Origin: Tidjanibacter massiliensis
GTDB lineage: Bacteria; Bacteroidota; Bacteroidia; Bacteroidales; Rikenellaceae
Direction of reading: 5' to 3'
Assembly (NCBI RefSeq): GCF_900104605.1
Contig: NZ_LT629960.1
Location: forward strand, 1,736,001 to 1,800,000
Length of the DNA: 64,000 bases
Part shown: positions 35,765-44,721 of the stretch, one piece after another
Layout of the letters: the number at the start of each line of letters is the position of its first letter
How positions within the stretch are numbered: the first letter of the stretch is position 1
Program-made: the position numbers and the translations under genes
The notes under the pieces: generated by a model
The model's input: the letters and a program-made list of their open reading frames with translations, nothing else
Databases searched by the model: none
Told to the model about the DNA's origin: nothing

Positions 35765-37048
35765 ATGGCAAAAAGAGACAACAACCGTGCACTGCCCATC
35801 GCTGTGATGTTCGCCCTGTTCTTCATCATAGCTTTCGTCACGGGCCTGCAAAATCCGATGGGCGTCATCATCAAATCGCAGTTCGCCGCCTCGAACCTCC
35901 AGTCCCAGCTCGGCAACCTGGCCAACTTCATCGCCTATGCGTTCATGGGCATTCCGGCGGGCATGATGCTCCAGCGGATGGGGTACAAAAAGACCGCTCT
36001 GACGGCCATCGCAGTAGGCTTCGCAGGCGTATGCGTCATGTGGTTCGCAGGGCGTGCGGGAAGCTACGGCATCTACCTCGCCGGAGCCTTCGTTTCGGGC
36101 TTCTCGATGTGCATGCTCAACACCGTGGTGAATCCCATGCTGAAATCGCTCGGCAGCAACGAAAAAAGGGGCAACCAGCTCATTCAGTTCGGCACGACCT
36201 TCAACTCGCTCGGCGCGACGCTGACACCCATACTCGTAGGCTACCTCATGGGAAACGAAGCGTCGGCACGCTCCATCGCCAGCGCCAACCCGGCCTTGTA
36301 CACGGCCATGGGCATATTCGTCCTCGCATTCGCGGTCATCGCCTTCACCCGCATACCGGAACCCTACGGAACGGCAGCGGGCGGCAGGGGTTCCGGCAGG
36401 TTCTACACCCCTCTCCGCTTCCGCCACTTCAGCCTCGGCGTGGCGGCCATCTTCCTCTATGTGGGAATCGAAGTGGGAATACCCAATATCGCCAACCTCT
36501 ACATGACCGACGCCCTCGCCATGGACTCCTCCGCAGCCGGAACGATAGTAGGCACCTACTGGCTGCTCATGCTGGCCGGAAGGCTGACAGGCGGGGCCAT
36601 AGGCGGCCGGGTATCGGGCAGGGCGATGCTGACGTTCGCGTCAGCCCTGGGGCTGCTCTTCATCGGCCTTTTCATCGCCCTGCAGGGGGTGGCCGCCACC
36701 GTGCCGCTGCCCGTTTTCCGCTCCGACCTTTCGTTCGGAGCGGAACCCGTCCGCATCAGCCTGCTCTTCCTGATACTCTGCGGACTGGCGACATCCGTCA
36801 TGTGGGGCGCCATCTTCAGCCTCGCCACATCGGGGCTCGGCGTATATACGGCAGCGGCCTCCGGCATTTTCATGACGATGGTCTGCGGCGGGGGCATCAT
36901 GCCTGCACTCCAGGCATGGATAGCCGACCAAAGTTCCTATCCGATAAGCTATGCGCTCGTTGCGGTCGGTTTCGCCTACCTGCTGTTCTATGCGCTGCGC
37001 GGCAGCCGGACGGAGCACGACATGCCCGCCGGGATACCGGACAAATAA
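35765..37048 (+). CDS. Sugar MFS transporter, FucP family
   Basis: 427 residues with about 12 membrane helices. The beginning RALPIAVMFALFFIIAFVTGLQNPM and the NTVVNPMLKSLG segment are typical of the FHS family (fucose, glucose/galactose and GlcNAc proton symporters). Central loop AAGGRGSGRF separates the two six-helix halves. Substrate cannot be called. ATG 35765 is preceded by a weak leader. It ends near a perfect 49-bp palindrome. No sugar catabolic gene is adjacent. Confidence 0.88.
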   Translation: MAKRDNNRALPIAVMFALFFIIAFVTGLQNPMGVIIKSQFAASNLQSQLGNLANFIAYAFMGIPAGMMLQRMGYKKTALTAIAVGFAGVCVMWFAGRAGSYGIYLAGAFVSGFSMCMLNTVVNPMLKSLGSNEKRGNQLIQFGTTFNSLGATLTPILVGYLMGNEASARSIASANPALYTAMGIFVLAFAVIAFTRIPEPYGTAAGGRGSGRFYTPLRFRHFSLGVAAIFLYVGIEVGIPNIANLYMTDALAMDSSAAGTIVGTYWLLMLAGRLTGGAIGGRVSGRAMLTFASALGLLFIGLFIALQGVAATVPLPVFRSDLSFGAEPVRISLLFLILCGLATSVMWGAIFSLATSGLGVYTAAASGIFMTMVCGGGIMPALQAWIADQSSYPISYALVAVGFAYLLFYALRGSRTEHDMPAGIPDK

Positions 37049-37223
37049 AACGGATGCGGCACCGGCCCGCACGAAACGCCGGGACATCGGTATCCCCGAC
37101 GTCCCCTGCACGGCAGGCCTGCACAGCCCCGTCCGTAACCGGGAAACGGCAACTCCTCTGCGAACGCGCACGCAAACAAGACGTCCGCATCTACGGTGGC
37201 AAAAGACAGAACAGTCCAAAACA

Positions 37224-37272
37224 GAAATGTGCTGCGGGCGGGAAACCAGGTTTCCCGCCCGCAGCACATTTC
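37224..37272. terminator. Perfect 49-bp palindrome between convergent genes
   Basis: 24 bp (37224-37247) are exactly complementary to 37249-37272 around a single central base. It lies after the MFS gene and 10 nt before the stop of the small minus-strand gene, so a bidirectional terminator is likely; neither side has a long T run. Confidence 0.6.
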
Positions 37273-37282
37273 GATTCCGGTC

Positions 37283-37456
37283 CTAATCGGTGAACTCGTT
37301 CACCTCATCGTCGTAGAGATTATCGAGACGGAAGACGAGGTCGTCATACTCTTTCCGCCACGCTTTCAACAACTCCGACGGAGTATCCGCCGGAGCATGG
37401 TCGAGGCGTTCCTTCGCCGCCTGGACATCCTTTTCCAGTTCTGCCCTTGTACTCAT
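37283..37456 (-). CDS. Small acidic cytoplasmic protein
   Basis: 57 residues (MSTRAELEKDVQAAKERLDH ... ending DDEVNEFTD). Two amphipathic helices rich in Lys/Glu/Asp and a PADTPSELLKAWRKEYDDL middle; no signal or membrane segment. Codon use matches the neighbouring genes and the stop lies just before the palindrome. No family recognised. It lies about 90 nt after the DUF3127 gene on the same strand and may be cotranscribed with it. Confidence 0.6.
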   Translation of the reverse strand: MSTRAELEKDVQAAKERLDHAPADTPSELLKAWRKEYDDLVFRLDNLYDDEVNEFTD

Positions 37457-37547
37457 AACACACGGTTTTCACAGCGAAGACGCAAAAAGGATACCAATTT
37501 ACCGGTCCTGCTGCGAATGTCCGACGGACAGCTCCCGGAACGCTGTC

Positions 37548-37910
37548 TCAGAAAGGCAGGTCATCGGCCGGCTCGCCGGAGTAGGGCGTGCCTTCCTCCG
37601 CAAAAGGCGGCATGTCGGCAACTCCGGGAACAGGGGGCTGCGTAGTCATCCGCGTCATCTTCCATCCGCGCGCTTCGGTGAACCAACGGCCGTTGTACTC
37701 CCGCGATTCGACATTGATGGACACCGCCACCTTATCGCCTTCGCGAAGCGTACCGGCATCATGGGCCTTGTCGCCCCAGAAGCCCACGCATATCTTCCTG
37801 TTGAATTCGCCCGGCAGCTCAAACACCACCTCCTGCTTCATCCATTCCCCCCTCTGGCTCGTTCCCTTTACCACGGGAAGCACCTTATAAACTGTACCTT
37901 CAAATTCCAT
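37548..37910 (-). CDS. DUF3127 domain protein (OB-fold-like, SSB-related)
   Basis: 120 residues starting at ATG 37910 (MEFEGTVYKVLPVVKG). The sequence EFEGTVYKVLP...GTSQRGEWMKQEVVFELPGEFNRKICVGFWGDKA is characteristic of Bacteroidetes DUF3127, predicted OB-fold proteins resembling single-strand DNA-binding proteins. The C-terminal third is Pro/acidic and ends in DDLPF, which resembles the acidic DDxPF tail that SSB uses to recruit partner proteins. That resemblance is direct in sequence; a nucleic-acid role is inferred. The frame extends to 38006 but that part is not conserved-looking. Confidence 0.85.
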   Translation of the reverse strand: MEFEGTVYKVLPVVKGTSQRGEWMKQEVVFELPGEFNRKICVGFWGDKAHDAGTLREGDKVAVSINVESREYNGRWFTEARGWKMTRMTTQPPVPGVADMPPFAEEGTPYSGEPADDLPF

Positions 37911-38019
37911 ACGTCTTGAAAATTTACCGCAAGATACGAATTTATTCCCGTATCGGGGAACCGTTCCGCAAAGGAACTCCCCTGGGGAGGGGTCGCAAAA
38001 CGACAACAGCCCCGACAGG

Positions 38020-38076
38020 AAAAAGAACCGTCTTTACGGACGAAGGCCCGCCCGGTCTTTCACAACCGGGCGGACC
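38020..38076 (-). terminator. Terminator region of the isomerase operon
   Basis: GC-rich stem (38065-38076 with 38045-38056) followed on the minus strand by a second short hairpin (ccgtaaagacgg) and ttcttttt. Confidence 0.6.
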
Positions 38077-38101
38077 CTCCATTCCGTGCCAAAAACAACG
38101 C

Positions 38102-38737
38102 CTACTCCTCCACGATACGAATGGAACGTATCCTGTCACCGGGACGTATCGCATCTATCACATCAAGTCCCTCGACCACTTTTCCGAAACAGGTATGCAC
38201 TCCGTCGAGGTGTTTCGTATTCTCCCGGTTATAGCAGATGAAGAACTGCGAGCCGCCGGTATCCTTGCCGCGGTGCGCCATCGAGAGTACGCCCCGGTCA
38301 TGATATTGCCGCGGCGCATCGGTTTCGCACTTGATGGTATATCCCGGGCCGCCCGTACCGTCGCCCACAGGACATCCCCCCTGTATCACGAACCCCGGTA
38401 TCACGCGGTGGAACGTCAATCCGTCATAAAATCCGCTCTCGGCAAGTTTGATGAAATTCTGCGCCGTACCGGGCGTCTCTTTCGTATAGAGTTCGGCTTT
38501 CATATCGCCCTTCTCCGTACTGATAACAGCGTATGTCATTATATTCTCCTTATCTTTCCGCATGTCGTTCCGCTCTCCGCCGGCCGCAACCGGAACCTCT
38601 CCGGCGGACGGCGCGGCCTGAACCTCAGCCGCCCCCTCCAGCGTCCGGGAACTGCACGAACGGCAGGCCGAGAGAGAAAGTGCGGCAACCCCGACGGCTG
38701 CCGCACAGACTGCAAATATTACCTTTCCGATTTTCAT
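38102..38737 (-). CDS. Cyclophilin-type peptidyl-prolyl isomerase, lipoprotein
   Basis: 211 residues from ATG 38737 ([16 protein letters not shown]). Lipobox ALSLSAC predicts a lipid-anchored periplasmic protein. The cyclophilin domain (about 65-211) has [15 protein letters not shown], the catalytic Arg motif, GGSQFFICY and [15 protein letters not shown], with the Trp of eukaryotic cyclophilins replaced by His as in many bacterial ones. It follows the FKBP gene by 10 nt, so both are made together to fold exported proteins. Confidence 0.92.
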   Translation of the reverse strand: MKIGKVIFAVCAAAVGVAALSLSACRSCSSRTLEGAAEVQAAPSAGEVPVAAGGERNDMRKDKENIMTYAVISTEKGDMKAELYTKETPGTAQNFIKLAESGFYDGLTFHRVIPGFVIQGGCPVGDGTGGPGYTIKCETDAPRQYHDRGVLSMAHRGKDTGGSQFFICYNRENTKHLDGVHTCFGKVVEGLDVIDAIRPGDRIRSIRIVEE

Positions 38738-38747
38738 TCCGGCGGGA

Positions 38748-39521
38748 TTACTTTTTTGCGGCAGCATCCGCTGCGGGTTCGGCCGGAGCAGCGGGAATAA
38801 CCTCTATCACATCCACCTCGAACACGAGCGGCTCGTTAGGACCGATGATGGTACCGCGACGGCCCATTGCGCCGTAACCGAGGTCGGACGGAATGTAAAG
38901 TTTTATCTTACCGCCTTCGCCCACGAGCTGCAGACCTTCGCCCCAGCCCTTCACGACACGGTTGAGCGCGAAACGGGCAGTATCGGGCTTCTCGTAGTTG
39001 TTGTCGAAGTCACGGCCGTCCCTAAGGTAACCGCGGTACTTGACCCTCACCTCGTCTTTCAGGCTGGTGGCCTTCTTGTCGCTGCCCGGAGTGATTATCT
39101 CGTAAAGCAGGCCGCTTTCGGTCTTCTGCACGTTGGGCTGTTTGGCGACCTCTGCAAGGTAGGCTTCGCCCGCCTTGCGGTTGCGTTCGGGTATACGCAC
39201 GGCGAAATACTCCTGCATGAAGGCAAATCCCTCCTCCGGGGTAAGCGTACTTCTGTCTTCCACCGCTTCGCGGATGGCCTTAATGACCACCTTGTCGTTC
39301 AGGTCGGCACCCATCGTCTCCTTCGCATTCCTGAGGTAGCGGCCGTAATCCGCCCCTATCGCATAGGAAATCGAATCGGACTCGTTTTTGAGCTTCATGC
39401 CCGTTTTGCGTTTCGCATTATCGGCAGCCTGGGCGTCGCTTTCGCCCGTGGCGGCGGTCTTCGAATCGCAGGCGGTAAGCCCCAGCGCGAAAACCGAAAG
39501 GACGATAAATAATCTTTTCAT
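38748..39521 (-). CDS. FKBP-type peptidyl-prolyl isomerase, lipoprotein
   Basis: 257 residues. Lipobox ALGLTAC, then an N-terminal dimerisation region typical of FkpA/Mip ([15 protein letters not shown]...[16 protein letters not shown]) and a C-terminal FKBP domain (about 135-245): [48 protein letters not shown] and [11 protein letters not shown]. The tail is Ala/Pro-rich. First gene of a two-gene operon with the cyclophilin. Confidence 0.93.
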   Translation of the reverse strand: MKRLFIVLSVFALGLTACDSKTAATGESDAQAADNAKRKTGMKLKNESDSISYAIGADYGRYLRNAKETMGADLNDKVVIKAIREAVEDRSTLTPEEGFAFMQEYFAVRIPERNRKAGEAYLAEVAKQPNVQKTESGLLYEIITPGSDKKATSLKDEVRVKYRGYLRDGRDFDNNYEKPDTARFALNRVVKGWGEGLQLVGEGGKIKLYIPSDLGYGAMGRRGTIIGPNEPLVFEVDVIEVIPAAPAEPAADAAAKK

Positions 39522-39636
39522 CTTTTGTGTCTGTTTTTATTTGGTTAAGTTCCGAAATTGCAATCCGGCAGGATTACACCCGCGAAATGCAAACTTAATG
39601 ATTTTTGTCCAGAAACAGGCAGCACCATCCCGAAAT

Positions 39637-41034
39637 TTATCGGCCTGCGCCATCTGCCGGTGATTCCGCATTCGCAGCGGGGCTCGATTTGCCCCTCTCC
39701 GCCCGGTGCACCGCCCAGACCGCCGCAAGGCCCGTAACCGACGCCACCACCGAAGCGGCCAGTACAGCAATCTTGCCGGTCGAGATGAACTGCGGTTGGG
39801 AAGCGAACGCCAGGGTATCCATGAATATGGACATTGTAAACCCGATACCGCCCATGCACGCCACCGCGGCGAACATCTTCCACGAGGCGCCGGCAGGCAT
39901 CACCGCCAGACCGGTCTTGACGAACAGCAGGCTCAGGAGGGTTATCCCGAGCGGTTTTCCTATCCACAAACCGAACAGGATGCCCATTCCCTGCGTCGTG
40001 CCGAACAGGTTCAGGTCAGCGGCGGAGGTTATCTGCACCCCCGCATTGACCAGAGCGAAAAGCGGCAGGATGAAGTAGTTCACCCACGGTGCCAGCAGGT
40101 GTTCGAAGCGCTGCGACAGGCTGGCCGAATCGGCGGCGATGACGCCTATCCTGTGCAGGTCGAGCATCTGTGCTTCGTTCTCGGTAACGGGCACATCCCG
40201 GTCCTTGCTGACAAAGTCGTCCATGAAAAACCGTACCTTGTTCAGGAAATACTTCTTGTTGTATTTGGGCTGAGAAGGGATGAACATGGCGAGCAGTACA
40301 CCGGCGATTGTCGCATGTACGCCCGAATGGTAAAAGAGCAGCCACAGGGCCACACTAATCAGCACATAAGGCAGGAACGAACTCACCTTCAACTTATTCA
40401 GAAGCCATGCGAAGAACAGGAAAACGGCAGCCGCGAGCAGCAGTTTGAAATTGACGGAGGCCCCGTAGAAGACGGCTATCACGACGATGGCCCCCAGGTC
40501 GTCCACGACCGCCAGCGCAGTCAGGAACACTTTCAGGGAGACCGGAACCCTGTTGCCCACCGTGGACATGATGGCGATGGCGAAGGCGATATCGGTGGCC
40601 ATCGGGATGCCCCATCCGGCCGCATACTGCGTCCCGTGGTTGAACAGCAGGTAGATGACCGCCGGAACGACCATCCCGCCGAGCGCGCCCGCCACCGGCA
40701 GTATCGCCTGGCGGAACGTCGAAAGGTGTCCCGAAACGACCTCTCTCTTTATCTCCAGGCCGACGGTGAAAAAGAACACCATCATCAGGCCGTCATTGAC
40801 GAAACGTTCGAGGTCGAAACCGAACCGGAAGCTGCCGACCGTAATGCCTACCGGTGCCTCCAGCAGCGCATGGTAAAATTCGGCTGTCGCAGGAATATTG
40901 GCAAGGAGCATGGCGACCACCACGAAAAACAGCAGCACGACGCCGCCCGCCCATTGGGTACTGAAAAAGTTGCGCCCTTTCTGATAAAAAATATACGAAC
41001 GGCGCTTGAAGCCGTAACCGAATGAAAAGCCCAT
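39637..41034 (-). CDS. nhaA: Na+/H+ antiporter NhaA
   Basis: Electrogenic sodium/proton exchange at the inner membrane for salt and alkaline pH tolerance. 465 residues, longer than E. coli NhaA (388) through a central hydrophilic insertion (about 225-290: SQPKYNKKYFLNKVRFFMDDF...). The essential aspartates are visible in IPMATDIAFA and FLTALAVVDDLGAIVV. About 11-12 membrane helices. It starts 33 nt after the agmatinase-like gene on the same strand, so they may share a transcript; polyamine and sodium handling are both stress-related, but that is only suggestive. Confidence 0.94.
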   Translation of the reverse strand: MGFSFGYGFKRRSYIFYQKGRNFFSTQWAGGVVLLFFVVVAMLLANIPATAEFYHALLEAPVGITVGSFRFGFDLERFVNDGLMMVFFFTVGLEIKREVVSGHLSTFRQAILPVAGALGGMVVPAVIYLLFNHGTQYAAGWGIPMATDIAFAIAIMSTVGNRVPVSLKVFLTALAVVDDLGAIVVIAVFYGASVNFKLLLAAAVFLFFAWLLNKLKVSSFLPYVLISVALWLLFYHSGVHATIAGVLLAMFIPSQPKYNKKYFLNKVRFFMDDFVSKDRDVPVTENEAQMLDLHRIGVIAADSASLSQRFEHLLAPWVNYFILPLFALVNAGVQITSAADLNLFGTTQGMGILFGLWIGKPLGITLLSLLFVKTGLAVMPAGASWKMFAAVACMGGIGFTMSIFMDTLAFASQPQFISTGKIAVLAASVVASVTGLAAVWAVHRAERGKSSPAANAESPADGAGR

Positions 41035-41067
41035 GGCAGTCTCCGTTCCAAACAGTTAAAAAATCCG

Positions 41068-42105
41068 TCAGTTCGTCTTCAACGCCATTCCGCAGAGCCG
41101 GAACAGCACCCTCGCCCCGACGTTGGCATCCGTGGTACCTTCGCGTGCGGGAGCAACCTCGCACAGGTCGAATCCCACGATACGGCGGCCGGCGGCCGCA
41201 ATGCGGTCTACCAGCCAAAGCGCCTCGTTGAAGGTGAGCCCTCCGGCAACCGGCGTACCGGTAGAGGGACAATACTCGACCGAAAGCACGTCTATGTCGA
41301 AACTGACATAGACCTTCTCCGGCAACCGGACGACGATGGAGTCGCAAATGGCGTTCCACGTTTCGCCCGCAAAGCGGCGGCCGCACAGGGAAAAATCGTC
41401 GAACAGTTCAATCCGCGGCGAGGAGAGGGCCAGACGATACTCCTCTTCCGAATAGTCGCGCTGCCCTACCTGCACGATTTTCGCCACTCCGGGCGCCTCT
41501 TGCAGGACATTATACATGATGGAAGCATGCGAATAATCGAACCCCTCGTATGCCCTGCGCAGGTCGCAGTGCGCATCCAGATGGAGCACACCCATGCCCG
41601 GTTCCCGTTCGGCAAGCGCCCTGATGAGCCCCAGCGACGTACTGTGGTCTCCTCCCACGAGCCCCACCACATGTCCGGCGTCGAGCCGTTCCGCAGCAGC
41701 CTCGTAAACTGTCCGGTTCAGCTCCGCCGAAGCAGTGTTGATACGCTCCAGCCTGCGCGGCATCAGGTAATCCTCGAACGCAATGCCGCCCTCCTGCAGA
41801 CTCTCCATGATTTTCTTCGCATCGGGCCGCAGGCGGGCGCTGCGGTCCTGCACGGAGTAGTCGATAGGCACCGTAGCAACCCCCTTCTTCCAGGCTCCGG
41901 GCGACATAGGGTCGTAAAAATCGAGCTGCGTGGAGGCCTCGATGATGGCATCGGGCCCGAAAGCGGCCCCTCCGCCATAGGAGGCCGTCACATCCCACGG
42001 TACGGAGAGCAGCACAAGACGCGCATCCTCCTCGGTGAACGGAAATCCGAAATAATTACCGTTATCTACACCCACTCCGTCCGGGTCGAAATCCTTCCTG
42101 TCCAT
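41068..42105 (-). CDS. Agmatinase/arginase family ureohydrolase
   Basis: 345 residues. Binuclear manganese site residues are present: GGDHSTSL, HLDAHCDLR (DAHxD) and SFDIDVLSVEYCPSTGTPVAGGL (S-F-D-x-D), with GFDLCEVAPAREGTTDANVGAR near the C-terminus. Agmatinase makes putrescine and urea; formimidoylglutamase is an alternative in the same family and cannot be excluded. The usual DGxDP after SFDxD is DVLSVEYCP, seen in several Bacteroidetes homologs. It is upstream of nhaA and divergent from the small RNA candidate. Confidence 0.88.
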   Translation of the reverse strand: MDRKDFDPDGVGVDNGNYFGFPFTEEDARLVLLSVPWDVTASYGGGAAFGPDAIIEASTQLDFYDPMSPGAWKKGVATVPIDYSVQDRSARLRPDAKKIMESLQEGGIAFEDYLMPRRLERINTASAELNRTVYEAAAERLDAGHVVGLVGGDHSTSLGLIRALAEREPGMGVLHLDAHCDLRRAYEGFDYSHASIMYNVLQEAPGVAKIVQVGQRDYSEEEYRLALSSPRIELFDDFSLCGRRFAGETWNAICDSIVVRLPEKVYVSFDIDVLSVEYCPSTGTPVAGGLTFNEALWLVDRIAAAGRRIVGFDLCEVAPAREGTTDANVGARVLFRLCGMALKTN

Positions 42106-42189
42106 GACTTACCTTGTTTTATATTATATAACCGACCCTTTCTGTCATTACAAACTGTGAGTTCGACAAATATTTTGCAGTCTTATAGG

Positions 42190-42218
42190 TTGCGGTTAAT
42201 ATTTTTTTTCTATTTTTG
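42190..42218 (+). promoter_or_regulatory. Promoter of the small RNA candidate
   Basis: TTG (42190-42192), 18-nt spacer, TATTTTTG (42211-42218). No open reading frame of any size with a plausible start follows on this strand. Confidence 0.6.
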
Positions 42219-42223
42219 CAGTG

Positions 42224-42367
42224 CACACAATAACTGAAGCTGCCGGGCGTTATCTTAATGAACCGCAATCATTATTGACGCTGATGGTTGTTTTAGTGAT
42301 TCTTTCATAATCAGTATTTTAAGTTGGGGGGTCCTGCAGTCGTGAGATTGTGGGACCTATTTCTTCC
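42224..42367 (+). ncRNA. Candidate stand-alone structured small RNA, about 145 nt
   Basis: It follows a good promoter and precedes no plus-strand gene. Two stable hairpins can be seen. The first pairs gcgt/acgc and taatga/tcatta at 42247-42281. The second at 42330-42357 pairs ggtcc/ggacc and cagtc/gattg around a GTGA (GNRA) tetraloop and is followed by tatttctt, resembling a terminator. The 446-nt gap between the agmatinase-like and TonB receptor genes has no other content. A 6S-like RNA is one possibility; I do not see the SRP RNA signature. Confidence 0.5.
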
Positions 42368-42551
42368 TCCCCTGTACCGTCAATACCATTGCAAGAACCT
42401 TTCCCCGTGCACGGACAAAATTAACCAAAAAGGAGGATATTGCAATCCGTAACCCCACAGACGGCATCCCCGCTGCATAGGCTTCCGGAAGAACGGCTCC
42501 GGTACCGGCCCGTTTCGACCGAGGGGGCCGGAAACGTTCCGCATACGACAT

Positions 42552-44669
42552 TCAGGGATGCCGGAATCTCGGCGTTATCTCCAGAGAGAATCCGTAGTTG
42601 CGTCCCGGCATAGGACGCGAAAGCTCCGTTTCATACTCCTCGTCGAACAGGTTGTTCACCTTGAAGCCGACCGAAAGGTCGGCCCATCGGAACCGGAACG
42701 CTTTCCCGAACGACAGGTCGTTCATGAAATAGGGGACGATACGGCCCGTTATCATGGCGGAATTATCGGTCGTGGTGAAGCGTTCGCTGTAATAGTTCCA
42801 CTTGTAATCCACCGTCCACGACCGCCACTGCAGCCGCACCGTCACGGCGCCCGACCACACGGGCACATAAGGCAGCTGTTTTCCGACGGCATTGTCGGCT
42901 TCGTTCAGAGGTTCGCGCATGTTGAGCGAACGCGTCCACGCCAGCAGCGCATCGACCCGGGCCGACCAGCCCCGCCCCCACTCCACGGCTGCACGGGCCG
43001 ATGCCTCCGCACCGAAAGCATGCACGAGCCGGATATTCGTCGGCAACCACTGCGTCGCCCCCTTGTCCGGGTACCAGAATATCCAGTTACGGATATAACT
43101 GTCGTAAAACGTCAGCGATACCCCGTAGGAAGCGCCTTCTGCGGAACCCTCGGCCTCGACACCTCCATCGTAGGTGAAACCCTCCTCCGGCAACAGCGTA
43201 TTCTTGGCGAAATGGCGGTCGTTCAACGTAGGAAACCGGTAATTGCGGGCCACCGACGCCTTGAAGACCACCCGTCCGAAGGGGTTCCAGTCGAGCAGAA
43301 GCGCCGGAATGAAAGGAGCGCCCTCGTTGCCGATGACCTCCTGCCTCAGATTCAGAGCGATGCCGAAACGCTCTGCGGGACGGTACCGGGCCGACACGAG
43401 CGCCGAAAGCTCCGTACGGGCATCGTCGTATGCGCTCGGCTCGGAGGTGTTCCGCACCGGCTTGTCATTCACAGTATAGACGAAGTGCTGGAGCAGCGAG
43501 AGGTCGGCTACCAGATAGAACCGTTCTCCGAGCCCCATCTCCCACCCCGCATCGCCGAACAGGGTATGAATGTAACTCCTCCAGTCCGACCGCGTCTGCA
43601 CCTCCGGCGCAGCCGCGCCGCCGTAACTGCGCCGCGACTGCTCCAGATAGCGCATGTCGCTGTAATGGTAACCCGCCTTGGCCGATACTCTCCCCCGACC
43701 GGCGTATTTGTCCCACCGCAGGACGCCCCGGAAGGTCTTCTCCGTCTGCCGAGAAAAGGAGGTATTGCTCTCCGTATAGTCTGTATTGAGCAGCGGCAGT
43801 CCGCGGGAGGAGTCCATATACCAGGCCGACAATCCGAAATCGCCGCCTCGGCCGGCATCGTAATAGAGCTCCTGCAGAATGTGGAAATCCCGGTAACTGC
43901 AGTTGCGGTTACGCTCCAGCGGATAGCTCCAGCCCGTCACATTCCCGTTGCCATCCAGCACGAAATCCTTCTTGGCGTAGTTGCGGTAGGTGAAATCGTT
44001 CTCGGAGGTGGTCAGCAGCACGCTCGTCTCGCTGCGCATGCGCCCTCCGCCGTAGGAGAGACGAAGATACTCGTCGAAGGTGGAGTACGACGCGACACCC
44101 TGGATGTATTTCATTCCGAAGCCGTCGGAATCGGAGGGTCTCGTATCGAGCGCTATCGCGCCGCCGAGTCCGCCGCCCGCCACCCCCACCGAACTGGCCC
44201 CGTTATAGAGCGCCGCACCGTCTATGAAGTAGGAGGGGATGTAGGAAAGGTCCATCATGCCGAACAGGGGAGAGTTCATCCGCATGCCGTTCCATGTCAC
44301 GCGCGTATGCGAAGCACCCGTGCCGCGAAGCGACACGGTAGCCATCGTTCCCCGGCCGTACGACTTGATGAATACCGGCGTGCTGTGGGCCAGCATATCG
44401 GCGAGGGAGAAGGTAACGTCTTCATGCAGGAGCGTCTCATCGAACACCGTCTTCTGAATACCGATGTCGGAGAGCGGCCGACGGGCCGTCACCGTCACCG
44501 AATCGATGGCTCCGCTGCGCTCCTCCGTCTCGCCTGTCGTTCCGCCGGGGGGGACGGCAACTCCGCAGACGACGGCTGCGGCGAAGGCGGCATATTCCGC
44601 ACCGGCCGCTTCCGGCCGACAAACCGCCAGCAACGGCAGCAGGCATGCAATCCATCTTCCCCTTTTCAT
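42552..44669 (-). CDS. TonB-dependent outer membrane receptor (BtuB-like)
   Basis: 705 residues. Signal peptide region at the N-terminus, a plug domain (about 55-170) with SLADMLAHSTPVFIKSYGRGTMATVSLRGTGASHTRVTWNGMRMNSP, then a 22-strand-type barrel ending in an aromatic residue-poor GFSLEITPRFRHP. There is no CarboxypepD_reg/SusC-type extension, so it is a vitamin or siderophore-type receptor rather than a SusC. It is the third gene of an operon with a surface lipoprotein and a DUF5074-like propeller lipoprotein, the arrangement of Bacteroides cobalamin loci (BtuG/BtuB). Substrate B12 is therefore likely but inferred. The region 20-50 is unusually Ala/Gly-rich. Confidence 0.88.
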   Translation of the reverse strand: MKRGRWIACLLPLLAVCRPEAAGAEYAAFAAAVVCGVAVPPGGTTGETEERSGAIDSVTVTARRPLSDIGIQKTVFDETLLHEDVTFSLADMLAHSTPVFIKSYGRGTMATVSLRGTGASHTRVTWNGMRMNSPLFGMMDLSYIPSYFIDGAALYNGASSVGVAGGGLGGAIALDTRPSDSDGFGMKYIQGVASYSTFDEYLRLSYGGGRMRSETSVLLTTSENDFTYRNYAKKDFVLDGNGNVTGWSYPLERNRNCSYRDFHILQELYYDAGRGGDFGLSAWYMDSSRGLPLLNTDYTESNTSFSRQTEKTFRGVLRWDKYAGRGRVSAKAGYHYSDMRYLEQSRRSYGGAAAPEVQTRSDWRSYIHTLFGDAGWEMGLGERFYLVADLSLLQHFVYTVNDKPVRNTSEPSAYDDARTELSALVSARYRPAERFGIALNLRQEVIGNEGAPFIPALLLDWNPFGRVVFKASVARNYRFPTLNDRHFAKNTLLPEEGFTYDGGVEAEGSAEGASYGVSLTFYDSYIRNWIFWYPDKGATQWLPTNIRLVHAFGAEASARAAVEWGRGWSARVDALLAWTRSLNMREPLNEADNAVGKQLPYVPVWSGAVTVRLQWRSWTVDYKWNYYSERFTTTDNSAMITGRIVPYFMNDLSFGKAFRFRWADLSVGFKVNNLFDEEYETELSRPMPGRNYGFSLEITPRFRHP

Positions 44670-44721
44670 TCTCCCTCAAGCCCATATTACCGGCAGGCCG
44701 CCGGCCCGGCGAATCTCCGTT

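Noticed and set aside
42224-42367. Signal recognition particle RNA
   Set aside because: The conserved SRP domain IV loop sequence is absent; the hairpin tetraloop is GTGA on an unrelated stem.
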